Shown here piece after piece: positions 37,528-46,284 of a DNA stretch of 64,000 nucleotides. The first letter of the stretch is position 1. The number at the start of each line of letters is the position of its first letter. The position numbers and the translations under genes are program-made. The stretch lies in contig JAQZBR010000001.1 of assembly GCA_029237775.1 (NCBI GenBank), positions 530,791 to 594,790 of the forward strand, read 5' to 3'. Source of the stretch: Bacteroidota bacterium. GTDB taxonomy: Bacteria; Bacteroidota; Bacteroidia; 2-12-FULL-35-15. Below the pieces are notes generated by a model, which did not search any database, had not been told where the DNA came from, and saw nothing but the letters and a program-made list of their open reading frames with translations.

Positions 37528-38007
37528 ATGAAGCTCTTAATAATTCCTTTTCTTTTTATAACGTTTACTCTATTTTCTCAAAACACAAAACAAGGCACGA
37601 TAACAGTAAAGCAGAAACCGGCAGAAAAAGCTGATACATTTTCAAGTTCCGAGATAGTTTTTATCGGAGACTTTGAGATGATTGAAAATCTCGATACACT
37701 TAAACCTGAATTCATCGGTGGAGAACAAGCCATGAAGAAATTCATCAATTCCAATTTGAAATATCCTGTCAATTCAAAATACAAAGGAGTAAGAGGAACC
37801 AGTGTTATTCATTTTACAGTTGGAGTTGATGGAAGTATTTCAAACGTTCGGGTATTCTATGCTATGCCTGATTGTTCAGAATGTGATCAGGAAGTAATTA
37901 GAGTTGTCAGACTGATGCCAAAGTGGAAACCCGGTGTGTATAAACCAACGGGGCAAAACGTTTCAGCTACGGGAAGTGTTGATGTTCGCTTCAATTTCCT
38001 GAAATAA
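37528..38007 (+). CDS. Secreted TonB C-terminal domain protein
   Basis: The 159-residue protein has a signal peptide (MKLLIIPFLFITFTLFSQ) and a TonB_C domain (FIGGEQAMKKFINSNLKYP, VIHFTVGVDGSISNVRVF, VIRVVRLMPKWKPG). The family interacts with TonB-dependent receptors or the peptidoglycan-outer membrane interface, but there is no transmembrane anchor or proline-rich spacer here. Cysteines in DCSECDQ could form a disulfide. It follows another TonB_C protein. Confidence 0.82.
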   Translation: MKLLIIPFLFITFTLFSQNTKQGTITVKQKPAEKADTFSSSEIVFIGDFEMIENLDTLKPEFIGGEQAMKKFINSNLKYPVNSKYKGVRGTSVIHFTVGVDGSISNVRVFYAMPDCSECDQEVIRVVRLMPKWKPGVYKPTGQNVSATGSVDVRFNFLK

Positions 38008-38121
38008 TTTAGAATTGGAAAAACCTTTCTCAAGCGTTGAAAAATAAATATTATTTTTATCGTTGAGCTTTGCTTTCGCTGGTTCATTTAACCGGCTTCA
38101 AGCCGATAATAAAACAGGATA

Positions 38122-39024
38122 ATGTTCAAAGGACTACTACCCACATTGGTTTTCATACTCTCCTCATTATTCGCCTGCTATTCACAAGTACAATTAAATG
38201 ATAGGATAATTACAAATCAGGGCGAGACCATTGAATGCACGATCACTGAGGTAAAACCGAATTGGATCTATTATGATCACCGCACAACCAAAAGCTTTAA
38301 GAATGATTACATTCACATTGATGAAGTAAGATCTTATCAATATAACGGAGCGACTATAATTCCAAAAGAATATAAGCTTTGGGGAAGATTGGACAGTATT
38401 GGATCTAAACCTGATAATAAACCCATTGATATTGACCAATATGCACTTGACACCAGCTCAGAAAAAAAAGACTGGCATATAGGCTTCCTTACATTTAAAA
38501 ATAGTCCGGATACATTATTTGGTTGGGTGAAGGAAGACCGCTGGAAAGGAAGCCTATATGAAAAGATGGTTTTTAAAAAAAGAATGGAGCTTCCGTTTGA
38601 AACATTTGTTAAAGACTCACTTAAAAGTTATCAATGGGGAAAACAATATTTTAAATATTTCCGCTCTTCAAATTTTTCTAAATTAATTGTGCATGGCCCT
38701 ATTGACCTATACCTCGGTTCAGCAACGTTCCAAGCTGGCGGTAATTATTATAGTGAAAAACCCATAGACTGCCTGGTGCTGAAAAAAGGCAAAGAGCCTG
38801 CAGTATTCATACGCGTTGATGAAACACAAGGCGGTCACATGTCTAATCATATCGGTGGGATTTTGAAGGACAAAACAAAAGCGAGAATTGAACCGCTTAT
38901 TTCAGACAATGCTGAATTGCTAGCTCAATTGCACAAAAAGGATTTTAGTTACGGACAAATTCAAGGTCTGATTGAAAACTACAATAAGTGGGTTGAAGAA
39001 AAAAACAACATTAAGCCCCGTTGA
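38122..39024 (+). CDS. Secreted protein of unknown function (300 residues)
   Basis: I do not recognise this gene. It has a signal peptide (MFKGLLPTLVFILSSLFACYSQ). Next is a beta-rich N-terminal module (DRIITNQGETIECTITEV then YIHIDEVRSYQYNG) like those in Bacteroidota proteins that report on cell-envelope state. A central part contains KDWHIGFLTFKNSPDTLFGW, and the C-terminus is helical (LLAQLHKKDFSYGQIQGLIE). It stands in the plus-strand accessory run, and a KOW gene with its own promoter follows. Confidence 0.65.
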   Translation: MFKGLLPTLVFILSSLFACYSQVQLNDRIITNQGETIECTITEVKPNWIYYDHRTTKSFKNDYIHIDEVRSYQYNGATIIPKEYKLWGRLDSIGSKPDNKPIDIDQYALDTSSEKKDWHIGFLTFKNSPDTLFGWVKEDRWKGSLYEKMVFKKRMELPFETFVKDSLKSYQWGKQYFKYFRSSNFSKLIVHGPIDLYLGSATFQAGGNYYSEKPIDCLVLKKGKEPAVFIRVDETQGGHMSNHIGGILKDKTKARIEPLISDNAELLAQLHKKDFSYGQIQGLIENYNKWVEEKNNIKPR

Positions 39025-39038
39025 GTCCAATACCGAAA

Positions 39039-39046
39039 TAAATTTG
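39039..39046 (+). promoter_or_regulatory. -7 promoter element of the KOW gene
   Basis: TAAATTTG matches TAnnTTTG and lies 12 bases before the ATG at 39059. Confidence 0.6.
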
Positions 39047-39058
39047 CAATTCAATCTC

Positions 39059-39253
39059 ATGAAATCTACACCAATAAAATTACACGATGGCGACTCGTGT
39101 CGGGTTATAGCCGGCACTCACACTGGCAAAAGCGGAACCATTACAAACATCAATACAAGCAAAACGGGACACGTTACCATCACCGTTGTTCAGAAAAACG
39201 GTGTCCGATTCAAAACACTGGGCAAGAATGTTATCATTCAGGAGAATAAATAA
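39059..39253 (+). CDS. Small KOW-motif protein
   Basis: The 64-residue protein has a KOW/SH3-like barrel (IKLHDGDSCRVIAGTHTGKS, then GTITNINTSKTGHVTITV), similar to the RNA-binding motif in ribosomal protein L24 and NusG. I chose the ATG at 39059 because a promoter element lies 12 bases upstream; the earlier in-frame ATG at 38972 lies inside the previous gene. RNA or ribosome binding is inferred. It is followed 20 bases later by the DUF1801 gene. Confidence 0.75.
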   Translation: MKSTPIKLHDGDSCRVIAGTHTGKSGTITNINTSKTGHVTITVVQKNGVRFKTLGKNVIIQENK

Positions 39254-39273
39254 ACACCAAACCGTTTGCACTA

Positions 39274-39708
39274 ATGGCCAAAACAAAAACCAAAGAAACG
39301 AATGTTAACGTCTTCGACTTCATTAATTCATTTGTTGAAAGCGAGCAAAAGAAAACGGATAGCTATCAGTTGATCGAACTTATGGAAAAATGGAGCGGCT
39401 TTGAAGCAAAGATGTGGGGACCGTCAATCATCGGTTTTGGCAGTTATCATTACAAGTACGCTAGCGGACATGAAGGAGATGCACTTATGATAGGCTTTTC
39501 ACCAAGGAAGGCAGCATTTTCATTATATGTTCATTCTCCGACACCGGAAAGTGAGCAACTGATAAAAGATCTCGGCAAATTCAAAATAAGTAAAGCCTGT
39601 ATTTATATAAAAAAATTAGCCGACATAAACATCCCTACTTTAGAGAAGATTTGTAAACACTCGATCAAATATCTTAACGAACATCATGAATGCGCATGCA
39701 GAGAATAA
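39274..39708 (+). CDS. DUF1801 family protein
   Basis: The 144-residue cytoplasmic protein has the DUF1801 pattern: NVNVFDFINSFVESEQKKTD at the N-terminus, MWGPSIIGFGSYHYKYASG in the centre, and a LGKFKISKACIYIKKLADIN segment. Related proteins (YdhG/YjhX-like fold) are of unknown function and often widespread in soil bacteria. It is likely co-transcribed with the KOW gene. Confidence 0.85.
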   Translation: MAKTKTKETNVNVFDFINSFVESEQKKTDSYQLIELMEKWSGFEAKMWGPSIIGFGSYHYKYASGHEGDALMIGFSPRKAAFSLYVHSPTPESEQLIKDLGKFKISKACIYIKKLADINIPTLEKICKHSIKYLNEHHECACRE

Positions 39709-39761
39709 TGAGATCTAGGCCTCGTTATGATAAATCAATTTCAAATTAACCACGAATCATT

Positions 39762-39790
39762 AAAAGAAAGAGCCGCTTAAAAAGCGGCCC
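39762..39790 (-). terminator. Terminator between convergent DUF1801 and DUF4382 genes
   Basis: GCCGCTT/AAGCGGC hairpin. The minus-strand reading continues into CTCTTTCTTTT, so it best fits the DUF4382 gene. Confidence 0.7.
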
Positions 39791-39820
39791 TTTGAAAAGA
39801 ATATATTTACAGTAAACAAC

Positions 39821-40345
39821 TTACTGCACACTCAAAACCTTTATCACCGGTTTCATTATATAATCACCGTTTCCTTCCTGGTTAACAGACTTGTCGGCAT
39901 CATAATCAAGCGTTACTGTTACCGTACCAGCCGGTGGGATGGCAGTGTTAACATTGATCTTTATTCCGCTTTGCTCGGAACTTGGGATCTTAAGGTCGTA
40001 AATGGTACTGTCACGAAGCATTACCGTATTATTAGAACCTAAGATCAGGCGGATCTGACTAACATTTCCTGCAGGAATATTCGTTCCTGTTGCTAACACT
40101 GTTGTAATATTATTCTGAAGGTCAAGCAGATTGTAGATGCCGGTTTGAGTCGGCAGGCTTGTCCAGTTACCGTTATTCGAGTAATGAACTTCAACAGCTC
40201 GTACATCAACATTGACCTCGGCATAATCTCCGGGGGCATCCGTCATTTTAACGGTCATGTTCCCACGATCAGCTTCCTTTTTGCATCCTGATATTAACAG
40301 ACTTGTAAACGCCAGCACTATTAAACTTTGAACAGGTAATTTCAT
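39821..40345 (-). CDS. DUF4382 domain lipoprotein
   Basis: The 174-residue protein has a lipoprotein signal (MKLPVQSLIVLAFTSLLISG followed by Cys21). The DUF4382 domain shows MTVKMTDAPGDYAEVNVDVR, the LLDLQNNITTVLATGTNIPA segment, and QIRLILGSNNTVML. It is beta-rich and surface- or periplasm-anchored; its role is unknown. Convergent with the preceding gene and divergent from the next. Confidence 0.88.
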   Translation of the reverse strand: MKLPVQSLIVLAFTSLLISGCKKEADRGNMTVKMTDAPGDYAEVNVDVRAVEVHYSNNGNWTSLPTQTGIYNLLDLQNNITTVLATGTNIPAGNVSQIRLILGSNNTVMLRDSTIYDLKIPSSEQSGIKINVNTAIPPAGTVTVTLDYDADKSVNQEGNGDYIMKPVIKVLSVQ

Positions 40346-40515
40346 AATTCCTCCTTTTTTGGGTTAATTGAACGATTCAAATCTCATCAATTTATTTGCC
40401 GGAAGAGAAAATTTTAGACCGCTGGTAGAAATATTTCGATATTTGGAATCATCTCACCTCGCAATTGTAACTAAAGCATAATGAATTAAGTCCTAGCAGA
40501 TAAAACATCAGTTCC

Positions 40516-41475
40516 ATGCGCCTTTTACTTTTAATAACACTTTCATTATTTCCCTTATTTGTAAGCAGCCAGGAGAAGCCGGCCAGAATAAAAAATGACA
40601 CGCTCATTGTTATTTCAAAAGATCCGCAGAAAGGATTCCATCACCACTATATCTTGTTCATACCCAAAGGGACTTCTCTAACCAAAAAACTATTTCTGCT
40701 TGTTGAGCCAAATAACACCGGCCGGCTTTCTGACAGCGTTGAAGTGCATAGGAAGCATGCGATAAATATGGCATCGGTTAACTCTATCGGAAATAACATT
40801 TCAACTGAATTAAAGATCCCATTGCTTGTTCCTGTTTTTCCAAGGCCGGAATCTGAGCCATTGCTATACACACACGCGCTCGACAGAGACGTAATGCTAA
40901 AAACAAATCCTGAATTAAAAAGACTCGATTTGCAATTAGTGAAGATGATCAACGATGCAAAAACAATTTTATCATCATTGAATATCAAGGTGGATGATAA
41001 GATCTTCATGAATGGCTTTTCTGCTTCCGCGACTTTCACCAATCGTTTTTCTTTCATGCATCCCGATATAATAAAGGCATTGGCGATCGGTGGGTTCAAT
41101 GGCAACCTCATGATCCCGGAAAACGAGATCAACAAAGTAAAGCTTGATTATCCGATCGGCACGAATGACTTTAGCAGGTTATTTGGAAAGGAATTTAATC
41201 CGATCGCGTATAAGGAAATCCCGCACTATATATACATGGGCAAACTGGATGAGAACGATGCGGTTCAGTTCGATGATGCTTACAGCAAAGAAGAAAGGAA
41301 GATCATTAACCGCAATCTCGGAAAGAACGTACAGACCAGATATATTGAGTGCCAGAAGCTTTACAGGAAGAATGACATCAACGCGACTTTCAAAACATTC
41401 GAGGATGTGGGACATTGGACCACATCAGAAATGAACCTGGCAACTATTAAATTCTTTCTTGCGCAGATGCAGTAA
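40516..41475 (+). CDS. Secreted alpha/beta-hydrolase-like protein
   Basis: The 319-residue protein has a signal peptide (MRLLLLITLSLFPLFVSSQ). A nucleophile elbow is visible in FMNGFSASATFTNRF (G-F-S-A-S), with a histidine in VGHWTTSEMN and an acidic candidate in YMGKLDENDAV. The layout resembles PHB depolymerase or enterochelin esterase-type fold proteins. An active triad is likely, but the substrate is unknown. It has its own terminator shared with the convergent RCC1 gene. Confidence 0.65.
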   Translation: MRLLLLITLSLFPLFVSSQEKPARIKNDTLIVISKDPQKGFHHHYILFIPKGTSLTKKLFLLVEPNNTGRLSDSVEVHRKHAINMASVNSIGNNISTELKIPLLVPVFPRPESEPLLYTHALDRDVMLKTNPELKRLDLQLVKMINDAKTILSSLNIKVDDKIFMNGFSASATFTNRFSFMHPDIIKALAIGGFNGNLMIPENEINKVKLDYPIGTNDFSRLFGKEFNPIAYKEIPHYIYMGKLDENDAVQFDDAYSKEERKIINRNLGKNVQTRYIECQKLYRKNDINATFKTFEDVGHWTTSEMNLATIKFFLAQMQ

Positions 41476-41524
41476 TGAAAGCCGGAACATCATTTCAAAC
41501 TAAATAATTTACACCAACAAAAAA

Positions 41525-41554
41525 AGCCGACCCTGTTGAGGACGGCTCTTTTTA
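41525..41554. terminator. Terminator between convergent genes
   Basis: AGCCG-A-CC/GG-A-CGGCT hairpin (one mismatch), with T run on the plus side and A run on the other. Confidence 0.7.
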
Positions 41555-41578
41555 TTGTGTAGATCTGATGGCGTTAAA

Positions 41579-42979
41579 TTAATTTTTGATCAGCTTCTTC
41601 ACACTTACACCCTTTGAATTTTTAATTTGAACAAAATAAATTCCGCTGCTTAGAGCATCAATCTCAATCTCGGTTTTAGAGGCCCTTAGTTTACTGCTAT
41701 ACACCATTTGTCCGGTACCATTATAAATTGCCACTTCAGTGTTTTGATCATTCGCAACTTCTATAGTAAAGTGATCAGTGCCCGGGTTTGGATAGAGCAG
41801 AACTTCATTTGCTGCCATGTTCTCTTCCACTCCCACAGTTACCACTGAACAAATATTACTGATCTGAACAGGAGTTGACCTGTTTGTAGAAGTTCCGTCA
41901 CCCAAGCCCCAGCCATCACCTGTTCCCCATACTGTGCTGTCACTTTTTAAATACAATGTATGTGCATAACCTCCTGATATAGCCGTAATACCGCTTAAGG
42001 AACTTACCTGTACCGGAGTGGTTTTGTCCGTTGTTGTCCCGTCACCAAGCTGGCCGGAGCCATTCAATCCTGTAGCCCATACGGTTCCGTCATTTTTTAA
42101 AAACACAGAATGGTTATCACCTGCTCCCATTGCCGTTATAGAACTTACCGAACCGATCTGGAACGGAGTGGATCTGTTTACTGTTGTCCCATCTCCCAAT
42201 CCTCCATAATTATTACCACCGCAAGCCCATACAGTTCCATCATTTTTCAGAAACAGCGAATGATATCCTCCACCGATTATTTTAGTGATGCCACTTACAA
42301 CATTTACAATTACCGGAGTAGGATTAGGTGCGAAGCTTCCGCTTGTTCCCCTGCCTAATTGACCGTGATAATTATATCCGCAGGCTAAAACGGTCCCGTT
42401 ACCTTTCAGAAAAAGAGAATGGTTCCCTCCAGAAGCAATAGCTGCTATGCCACTAAGCGAGGGGATCTGAAAAGGAGTTCCCCTGTTGATAGTTGTGCCG
42501 TCACCCAATTGTCCGTAATAATTATTTCCGCAGGCCCACACCGTACTGTCGTTTTTTAAAAACAGAGAAGAACCCTGTGCTGCTGAAACTGCAACAATTC
42601 CGCTCAAAGCATTTATCTGAACAGGAGTGCTGATTGGCGTGGTGCTGCCTGTAGATCCTTGTCCTAGTTGTCCCTGATAATTTGTCCCACATGCCCATAC
42701 AGTACCGTCATTCTTGAGGAACAAGGTAAACCCAAAACCTACACCGATAGCTTTGATATCCGTTAAAGAGCTTGCCTGAACAGCTGTGAGGCGGTCAACG
42801 GTAGTACCATCACCCAGGTTGCCGTTATTATTGCTTCCCACACCCATAGCTGTGTTATCTGCACACAGGAACATAGATGAGCTTACCGAAGCAGAAATTG
42901 ATTGTGAATATGCTATTCCTGATGAACCCATCAGTGCCAGCATCGACAATAAAAATGATTTTTGTAGATTATGTTTCAT
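41579..42979 (-). CDS. RCC1-repeat beta-propeller protein with T9SS sorting domain
   Basis: The 466-residue protein has a signal peptide (MKHNLQKSFLLSMLALMGSSGIAYSQ; part shown in order). About seven RCC1-type repeats of ~50 residues are present, each with HSLFLKNDGTVWACG, NxxGQLGDGTT and TPVQI. It ends in a T9SS sorting domain (EVLLYPNPGTDHFTIEV ... GIYFVQIKNSKGVSVKKLI). It forms a seven-bladed propeller exported to the surface. The natural ligand is unknown; RCC1-like proteins mediate protein-protein contacts. Confidence 0.88.
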   Translation of the reverse strand: MKHNLQKSFLLSMLALMGSSGIAYSQSISASVSSSMFLCADNTAMGVGSNNNGNLGDGTTVDRLTAVQASSLTDIKAIGVGFGFTLFLKNDGTVWACGTNYQGQLGQGSTGSTTPISTPVQINALSGIVAVSAAQGSSLFLKNDSTVWACGNNYYGQLGDGTTINRGTPFQIPSLSGIAAIASGGNHSLFLKGNGTVLACGYNYHGQLGRGTSGSFAPNPTPVIVNVVSGITKIIGGGYHSLFLKNDGTVWACGGNNYGGLGDGTTVNRSTPFQIGSVSSITAMGAGDNHSVFLKNDGTVWATGLNGSGQLGDGTTTDKTTPVQVSSLSGITAISGGYAHTLYLKSDSTVWGTGDGWGLGDGTSTNRSTPVQISNICSVVTVGVEENMAANEVLLYPNPGTDHFTIEVANDQNTEVAIYNGTGQMVYSSKLRASKTEIEIDALSSGIYFVQIKNSKGVSVKKLIKN

Positions 42980-43232
42980 CCGTTTAGATTTTTTTGATTT
43001 AACAGAACTTTAAAACAAACATAAATCTTAAACAGAATACTCCTTGAGAAAGAGTAAGAATATGAGAAATATAAAACGCGGCCAAATTATTACAAGATCG
43101 CTCAGATCACCTGGGCAATAAGGATTACAGGATTTACATCCGTACCACTACGGAGAAAAAATTACCATGAAACACCGACATCAGGAAGATTATATTTTGT
43201 TGAACTTGCAGGACCAAACTAATCTTTATTAA

Positions 43233-44792
43233 ATGAAAAAAATTACCACACTTTTTTTAGGAACCCTTATGATGGGCTCTATGACCTCACCGGCTCAATC
43301 CCTTTTTAAGGATCTTATCCCGGGGGGACACCCTAATTCATCAAACACAGAACAGTACAGAAATGTAGGCAGCAATATGTTTTTCCTTGCTCGCGTTAAC
43401 TCAAGCAATGGCTACATTCACCAGCTCTGGAAAAGTGACGGGACTGTTAACGGAACAGTAAAAGTCAAGGATAGCATCTTTGTTTCCAATACAGGAAGTC
43501 TTGTAAAATTGATCGGAGATTTAAACGGAGAGTTATTATACGTCAAACGGAGCACCACTTCGTCCACATCAAATTTCCAGTTATGGAAGTCTGACGGAAC
43601 AGCCGGTGGAACAGTTATGATCAAGCAATTCGGTGGTAACCCCTTAGGAACTGCGGGAGATCCTAATAACTTCACCTTTGCAGGATCTAAAATGTTTTTT
43701 ACAGTTGCAGACGCTGCTGGACGTGAGCTTTGGGTAACCGATGGAAGCACCATGGGAACAAATATGGTTATTGATCTTGCTCCCGGCTTTGTAACGGGGA
43801 CAATCCCTTATTCTGGTGCTGAGAATCAGGCAATGGTTGCCTACAACGGCAAAGTATATTTTGCAGGTTCTACAACAGGCGCTGATCCTGAGCTTTATTC
43901 CAGCGATGGGACTGCAGTAGGCACGACAGTCGTTTATCAATACGCAGGTGCAAGCGGTTGTAATCCGGATCATTTTAAAGTATGGAATAACGAATTGTAT
44001 TTTGCGGCCAATGCATCCGGCAGCAATTTCCATCATTTGTTTAAAACAGATGGAACAACTACTACACAATTAAGCACTGGCATCAATGCAGCATATCCTT
44101 TACCTTTCAACAATCAGCTTTTTTTCATAGGCGGCTTTGATCTATGGAAAACAAATGGAACTGCAGGAGGAACTTCGTTGGTTACAACCAATGTTAGTAA
44201 TGCAGGATTTGCTGGTGCAAACAATGATTTCTTTTTTACAAAATACAATACAAGTGTTTACCGTTCAGACGGGACAGCAGCAGGGACAACTCTTGCAAGT
44301 CCTGATCTTGGGGCGAGCGCCTCATTTAACCTAATTAACAACATTATGTATAAGACCAGATTGGATATAGGGAGCTTCACTAGTGTAGGGCTGTGGGCAA
44401 GTGACGGAACGGATGCAGGCACTTCTAAAATTCATTATGGAACCTCAACCGGATTCGAGCATATTTTTGATAACAGAGTTTTCTTTGCAGAAACTGATGC
44501 TGCAAACGGACAGGAGCTATGGTCTTTTGACCCTTCTGCTACAACAGGAGTCAATGAAAAATTATCAGAAAAGAATTTGCTCGTTTATCCGAATCCGACT
44601 TCTGGCTTAATACATATCGTGTTCCCGGAAGGAAGTGAAGCAACTATTGAGATCCTAGATGTTCTTGGAAATGTGCTTATAAAACAAAACGATTTGCATC
44701 AGGCTGATCTGTCAAATTTCGCACAAGGAATTTATTTCATCCGCATGACGAATAAAACTGATTCGCATACGAAACGCATCATCGTAAAATAA
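43233..44792 (+). CDS. ELWxxDGT repeat protein with T9SS sorting domain
   Basis: The 519-residue protein has a signal peptide (MKKITTLFLGTLMMGSMTSPAQ). It has many ELWxxDGT repeats (QLWKSDGTVNGTV, LWKSDGTAGGT, ELWVTDGSTMGT, ELYSSDGTAVGT, LWASDGTDAGT) separated by strands such as NNELYFAANASG, which predict a beta-propeller. It ends in a T9SS sorting domain (NLLVYPNPTSGLIHIVFPE ... GIYFIRMTNKTDSHTKRII). It is secreted; no enzyme activity is evident. Its own terminator follows. Confidence 0.88.
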   Translation: MKKITTLFLGTLMMGSMTSPAQSLFKDLIPGGHPNSSNTEQYRNVGSNMFFLARVNSSNGYIHQLWKSDGTVNGTVKVKDSIFVSNTGSLVKLIGDLNGELLYVKRSTTSSTSNFQLWKSDGTAGGTVMIKQFGGNPLGTAGDPNNFTFAGSKMFFTVADAAGRELWVTDGSTMGTNMVIDLAPGFVTGTIPYSGAENQAMVAYNGKVYFAGSTTGADPELYSSDGTAVGTTVVYQYAGASGCNPDHFKVWNNELYFAANASGSNFHHLFKTDGTTTTQLSTGINAAYPLPFNNQLFFIGGFDLWKTNGTAGGTSLVTTNVSNAGFAGANNDFFFTKYNTSVYRSDGTAAGTTLASPDLGASASFNLINNIMYKTRLDIGSFTSVGLWASDGTDAGTSKIHYGTSTGFEHIFDNRVFFAETDAANGQELWSFDPSATTGVNEKLSEKNLLVYPNPTSGLIHIVFPEGSEATIEILDVLGNVLIKQNDLHQADLSNFAQGIYFIRMTNKTDSHTKRIIVK

Positions 44793-44811
44793 TTTGTAAA
44801 ACAGTACTGTT

Positions 44812-44839
44812 AAAAAGGCCGCATCAGCGGCCTTTTTTA
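44812..44839 (+). terminator. Terminator of the ELWxxDGT gene
   Basis: AAAAAGGCCGC/GCGGCCTTTTT hairpin with loop ATCA. Confidence 0.88.
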
Positions 44840-44971
44840 TTAAAAACAGACAGATCTGACCCAACGTATTTTCTGAGGACCATTTGCATTTTAATACAAC
44901 AGCTTCTTTCCGGATTGTATCCAATGGCATAAATTTTACATTTTTGGGGCATAACTTTAAACCTCATCCAT

Positions 44972-45661
44972 ATGAAAAAATTTATTCTTTTAAGTATTTT
45001 CAGTTCAGCAATTGTCTTCAGCAATCCGTTAAACGCAGAAGAATTTAAGTTTGAACAGAAACCTTTGCAACCGGTCCTCACAATTAATTCACAAAAACAA
45101 ACAAGTGATGATAATGGAGTCAAAGGAAAGGTTATTATCGGTGCGAATGCAGGATTTAATGTATTTGCAACACTTCTCACAGCGAGGTACTACCTGAGTG
45201 ATTATTATGATTTTGATGGATACATCTCCTCAGCCAAAGCTTCGCCCCTATTCCATCTCTCGGTTGATTATGGCTTCGCCAGAAAGTTTTCGGCAGGAGT
45301 TGATTTTGGATATCAGAACGCAAGGATCGATGTCTCTTCCTACGGAAGCACTTTCACCGACAGCTGGAACCGCATCCTGCTTGCTGCACGTGGAGATTAT
45401 CATATCATCGCGAAGGAGAACATGAGCTTATATACCGGCCTGAAGCTCGGGTACAATATGTACACCGTTAATTCAACAGCATCTGAAAAAGACCTACCCG
45501 GTTATACAAGCCGTTTGGGCGTGAATCCACAGGCAACAAGCGTGCAGGCACATTTTGGGTACAGCTATTTCTTTCGCGGTAAATTAGGTGTTAATGCGGA
45601 AGTAGGAATTGGTTTTGGCGGGCCGTATCTCTTTTCGGCCGGACTGGCATATAAGATCTGA
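44972..45661 (+). CDS. Outer-membrane beta-barrel protein
   Basis: The 229-residue protein has a signal peptide (MKKFILLSIFSSAIVFSNPL then NAEEF). It then has about eight amphipathic strands (VIIGANAGFNVFATLLTARY, FHLSVDYGFARKFSAGVDFG, MSLYTGLKLGYNMYTV, FGYSYFFRGKLGVNAEVGIG), ending in a barrel-type C-terminal LFSAGLAYKI. It is OmpW/OmpX-sized. Specific function cannot be assigned. Own terminator. Confidence 0.82.
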   Translation: MKKFILLSIFSSAIVFSNPLNAEEFKFEQKPLQPVLTINSQKQTSDDNGVKGKVIIGANAGFNVFATLLTARYYLSDYYDFDGYISSAKASPLFHLSVDYGFARKFSAGVDFGYQNARIDVSSYGSTFTDSWNRILLAARGDYHIIAKENMSLYTGLKLGYNMYTVNSTASEKDLPGYTSRLGVNPQATSVQAHFGYSYFFRGKLGVNAEVGIGFGGPYLFSAGLAYKI

Positions 45662-45680
45662 GGCCTCTCATGTCCTGTAG

Positions 45681-45706
45681 AAAAGGCCGCTTCATGCGGC
45701 CTTTTT
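45681..45706 (+). terminator. Terminator of the beta-barrel gene
   Basis: AAAAGGCCGC/GCGGCCTTTT hairpin, loop TTCAT, T run. Confidence 0.88.
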
Positions 45707-45749
45707 ACTTAAACTAAGGTGCCACTTTTCGGCCGTTTGATAAAAAGAA

Positions 45750-45757
45750 TATTTTTG
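45750..45757 (+). promoter_or_regulatory. -7 promoter element of the AHSA1-macrodomain operon
   Basis: TATTTTTG matches TAnnTTTG; the chosen start lies 53 bases downstream. Confidence 0.55.
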
Positions 45758-45810
45758 CATGGATCAACGTGACCGTATTAAAATTCATCATCGGCCAAAA
45801 ACTTATACAT

Positions 45811-46272
45811 ATGACCTCTCGTTTATTAGAACCATCTCCTGAAAACACCGTAATCACCAGTCGTGAAGTGAAAGCCGCTATTGAAAAAGCATTCCGCTCA
45901 TGGACCGACCCGGAGTACCTCGCTAAATGGTGGGGGCCAAAAGGTTTTACAAATACATTTCATACGCATGATCTTCGCCCGGGAGGCAAATGGAGCTTTA
46001 TCATGCACGGTCCCGACAAACGGGACTATCAGAATGACTGTGAATTCATCAAAATAGAAAAGCCCACATTCGTTGCTTGGGATCATTTATCAAAACCGGT
46101 ATTTCAGGTACAGACCTCCTTTGAGAAAATCACAAATGAGAAGACAAAAGTTATTTTCAGAATGATCTTCCAAAATGCTGAAGAATGCAATTCCTTAAGA
46201 GCTTTTATTGAAGAAAAGAATGAAGAGAATTTCGATAAGCTGGACCAGGTTCTGGAAAGCATGCCCTCTTAA
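45811..46272 (+). CDS. AHSA1/SRPBCC family protein
   Basis: The 153-residue protein has the AHSA1-like (COG3832) pattern: NTVITSREVKAAIEKAFRSW, then DPEYLAKWWGPKGF, RPGGKWSFIMHGPDKRDY, ECEFI-type strand, and a C-terminal helix (FIEEKNEENFDKLDQVLES). The fold binds hydrophobic ligands in a cavity. I chose the ATG at 45811; a GTG at 45769 is possible but adds a non-conserved leader. It is 12 bases upstream of the macrodomain gene, so co-transcription is likely. Confidence 0.85.
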   Translation: MTSRLLEPSPENTVITSREVKAAIEKAFRSWTDPEYLAKWWGPKGFTNTFHTHDLRPGGKWSFIMHGPDKRDYQNDCEFIKIEKPTFVAWDHLSKPVFQVQTSFEKITNEKTKVIFRMIFQNAEECNSLRAFIEEKNEENFDKLDQVLESMPS

Positions 46273-46284
46273 CACGATTTTATC

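Noticed and set aside
33812..38121. Possible integron gene-cassette array: short same-strand genes with TAACCGGCTTC.AGCC-like motifs in the gaps (37462, 38089; weaker at 34624).
   Set aside because: The motifs are short (about 20 bases), not flanked by consistent GTTRRRY/RYYYAAC core sites in the right order, and no integrase gene is present. Several genes also lack such a motif.
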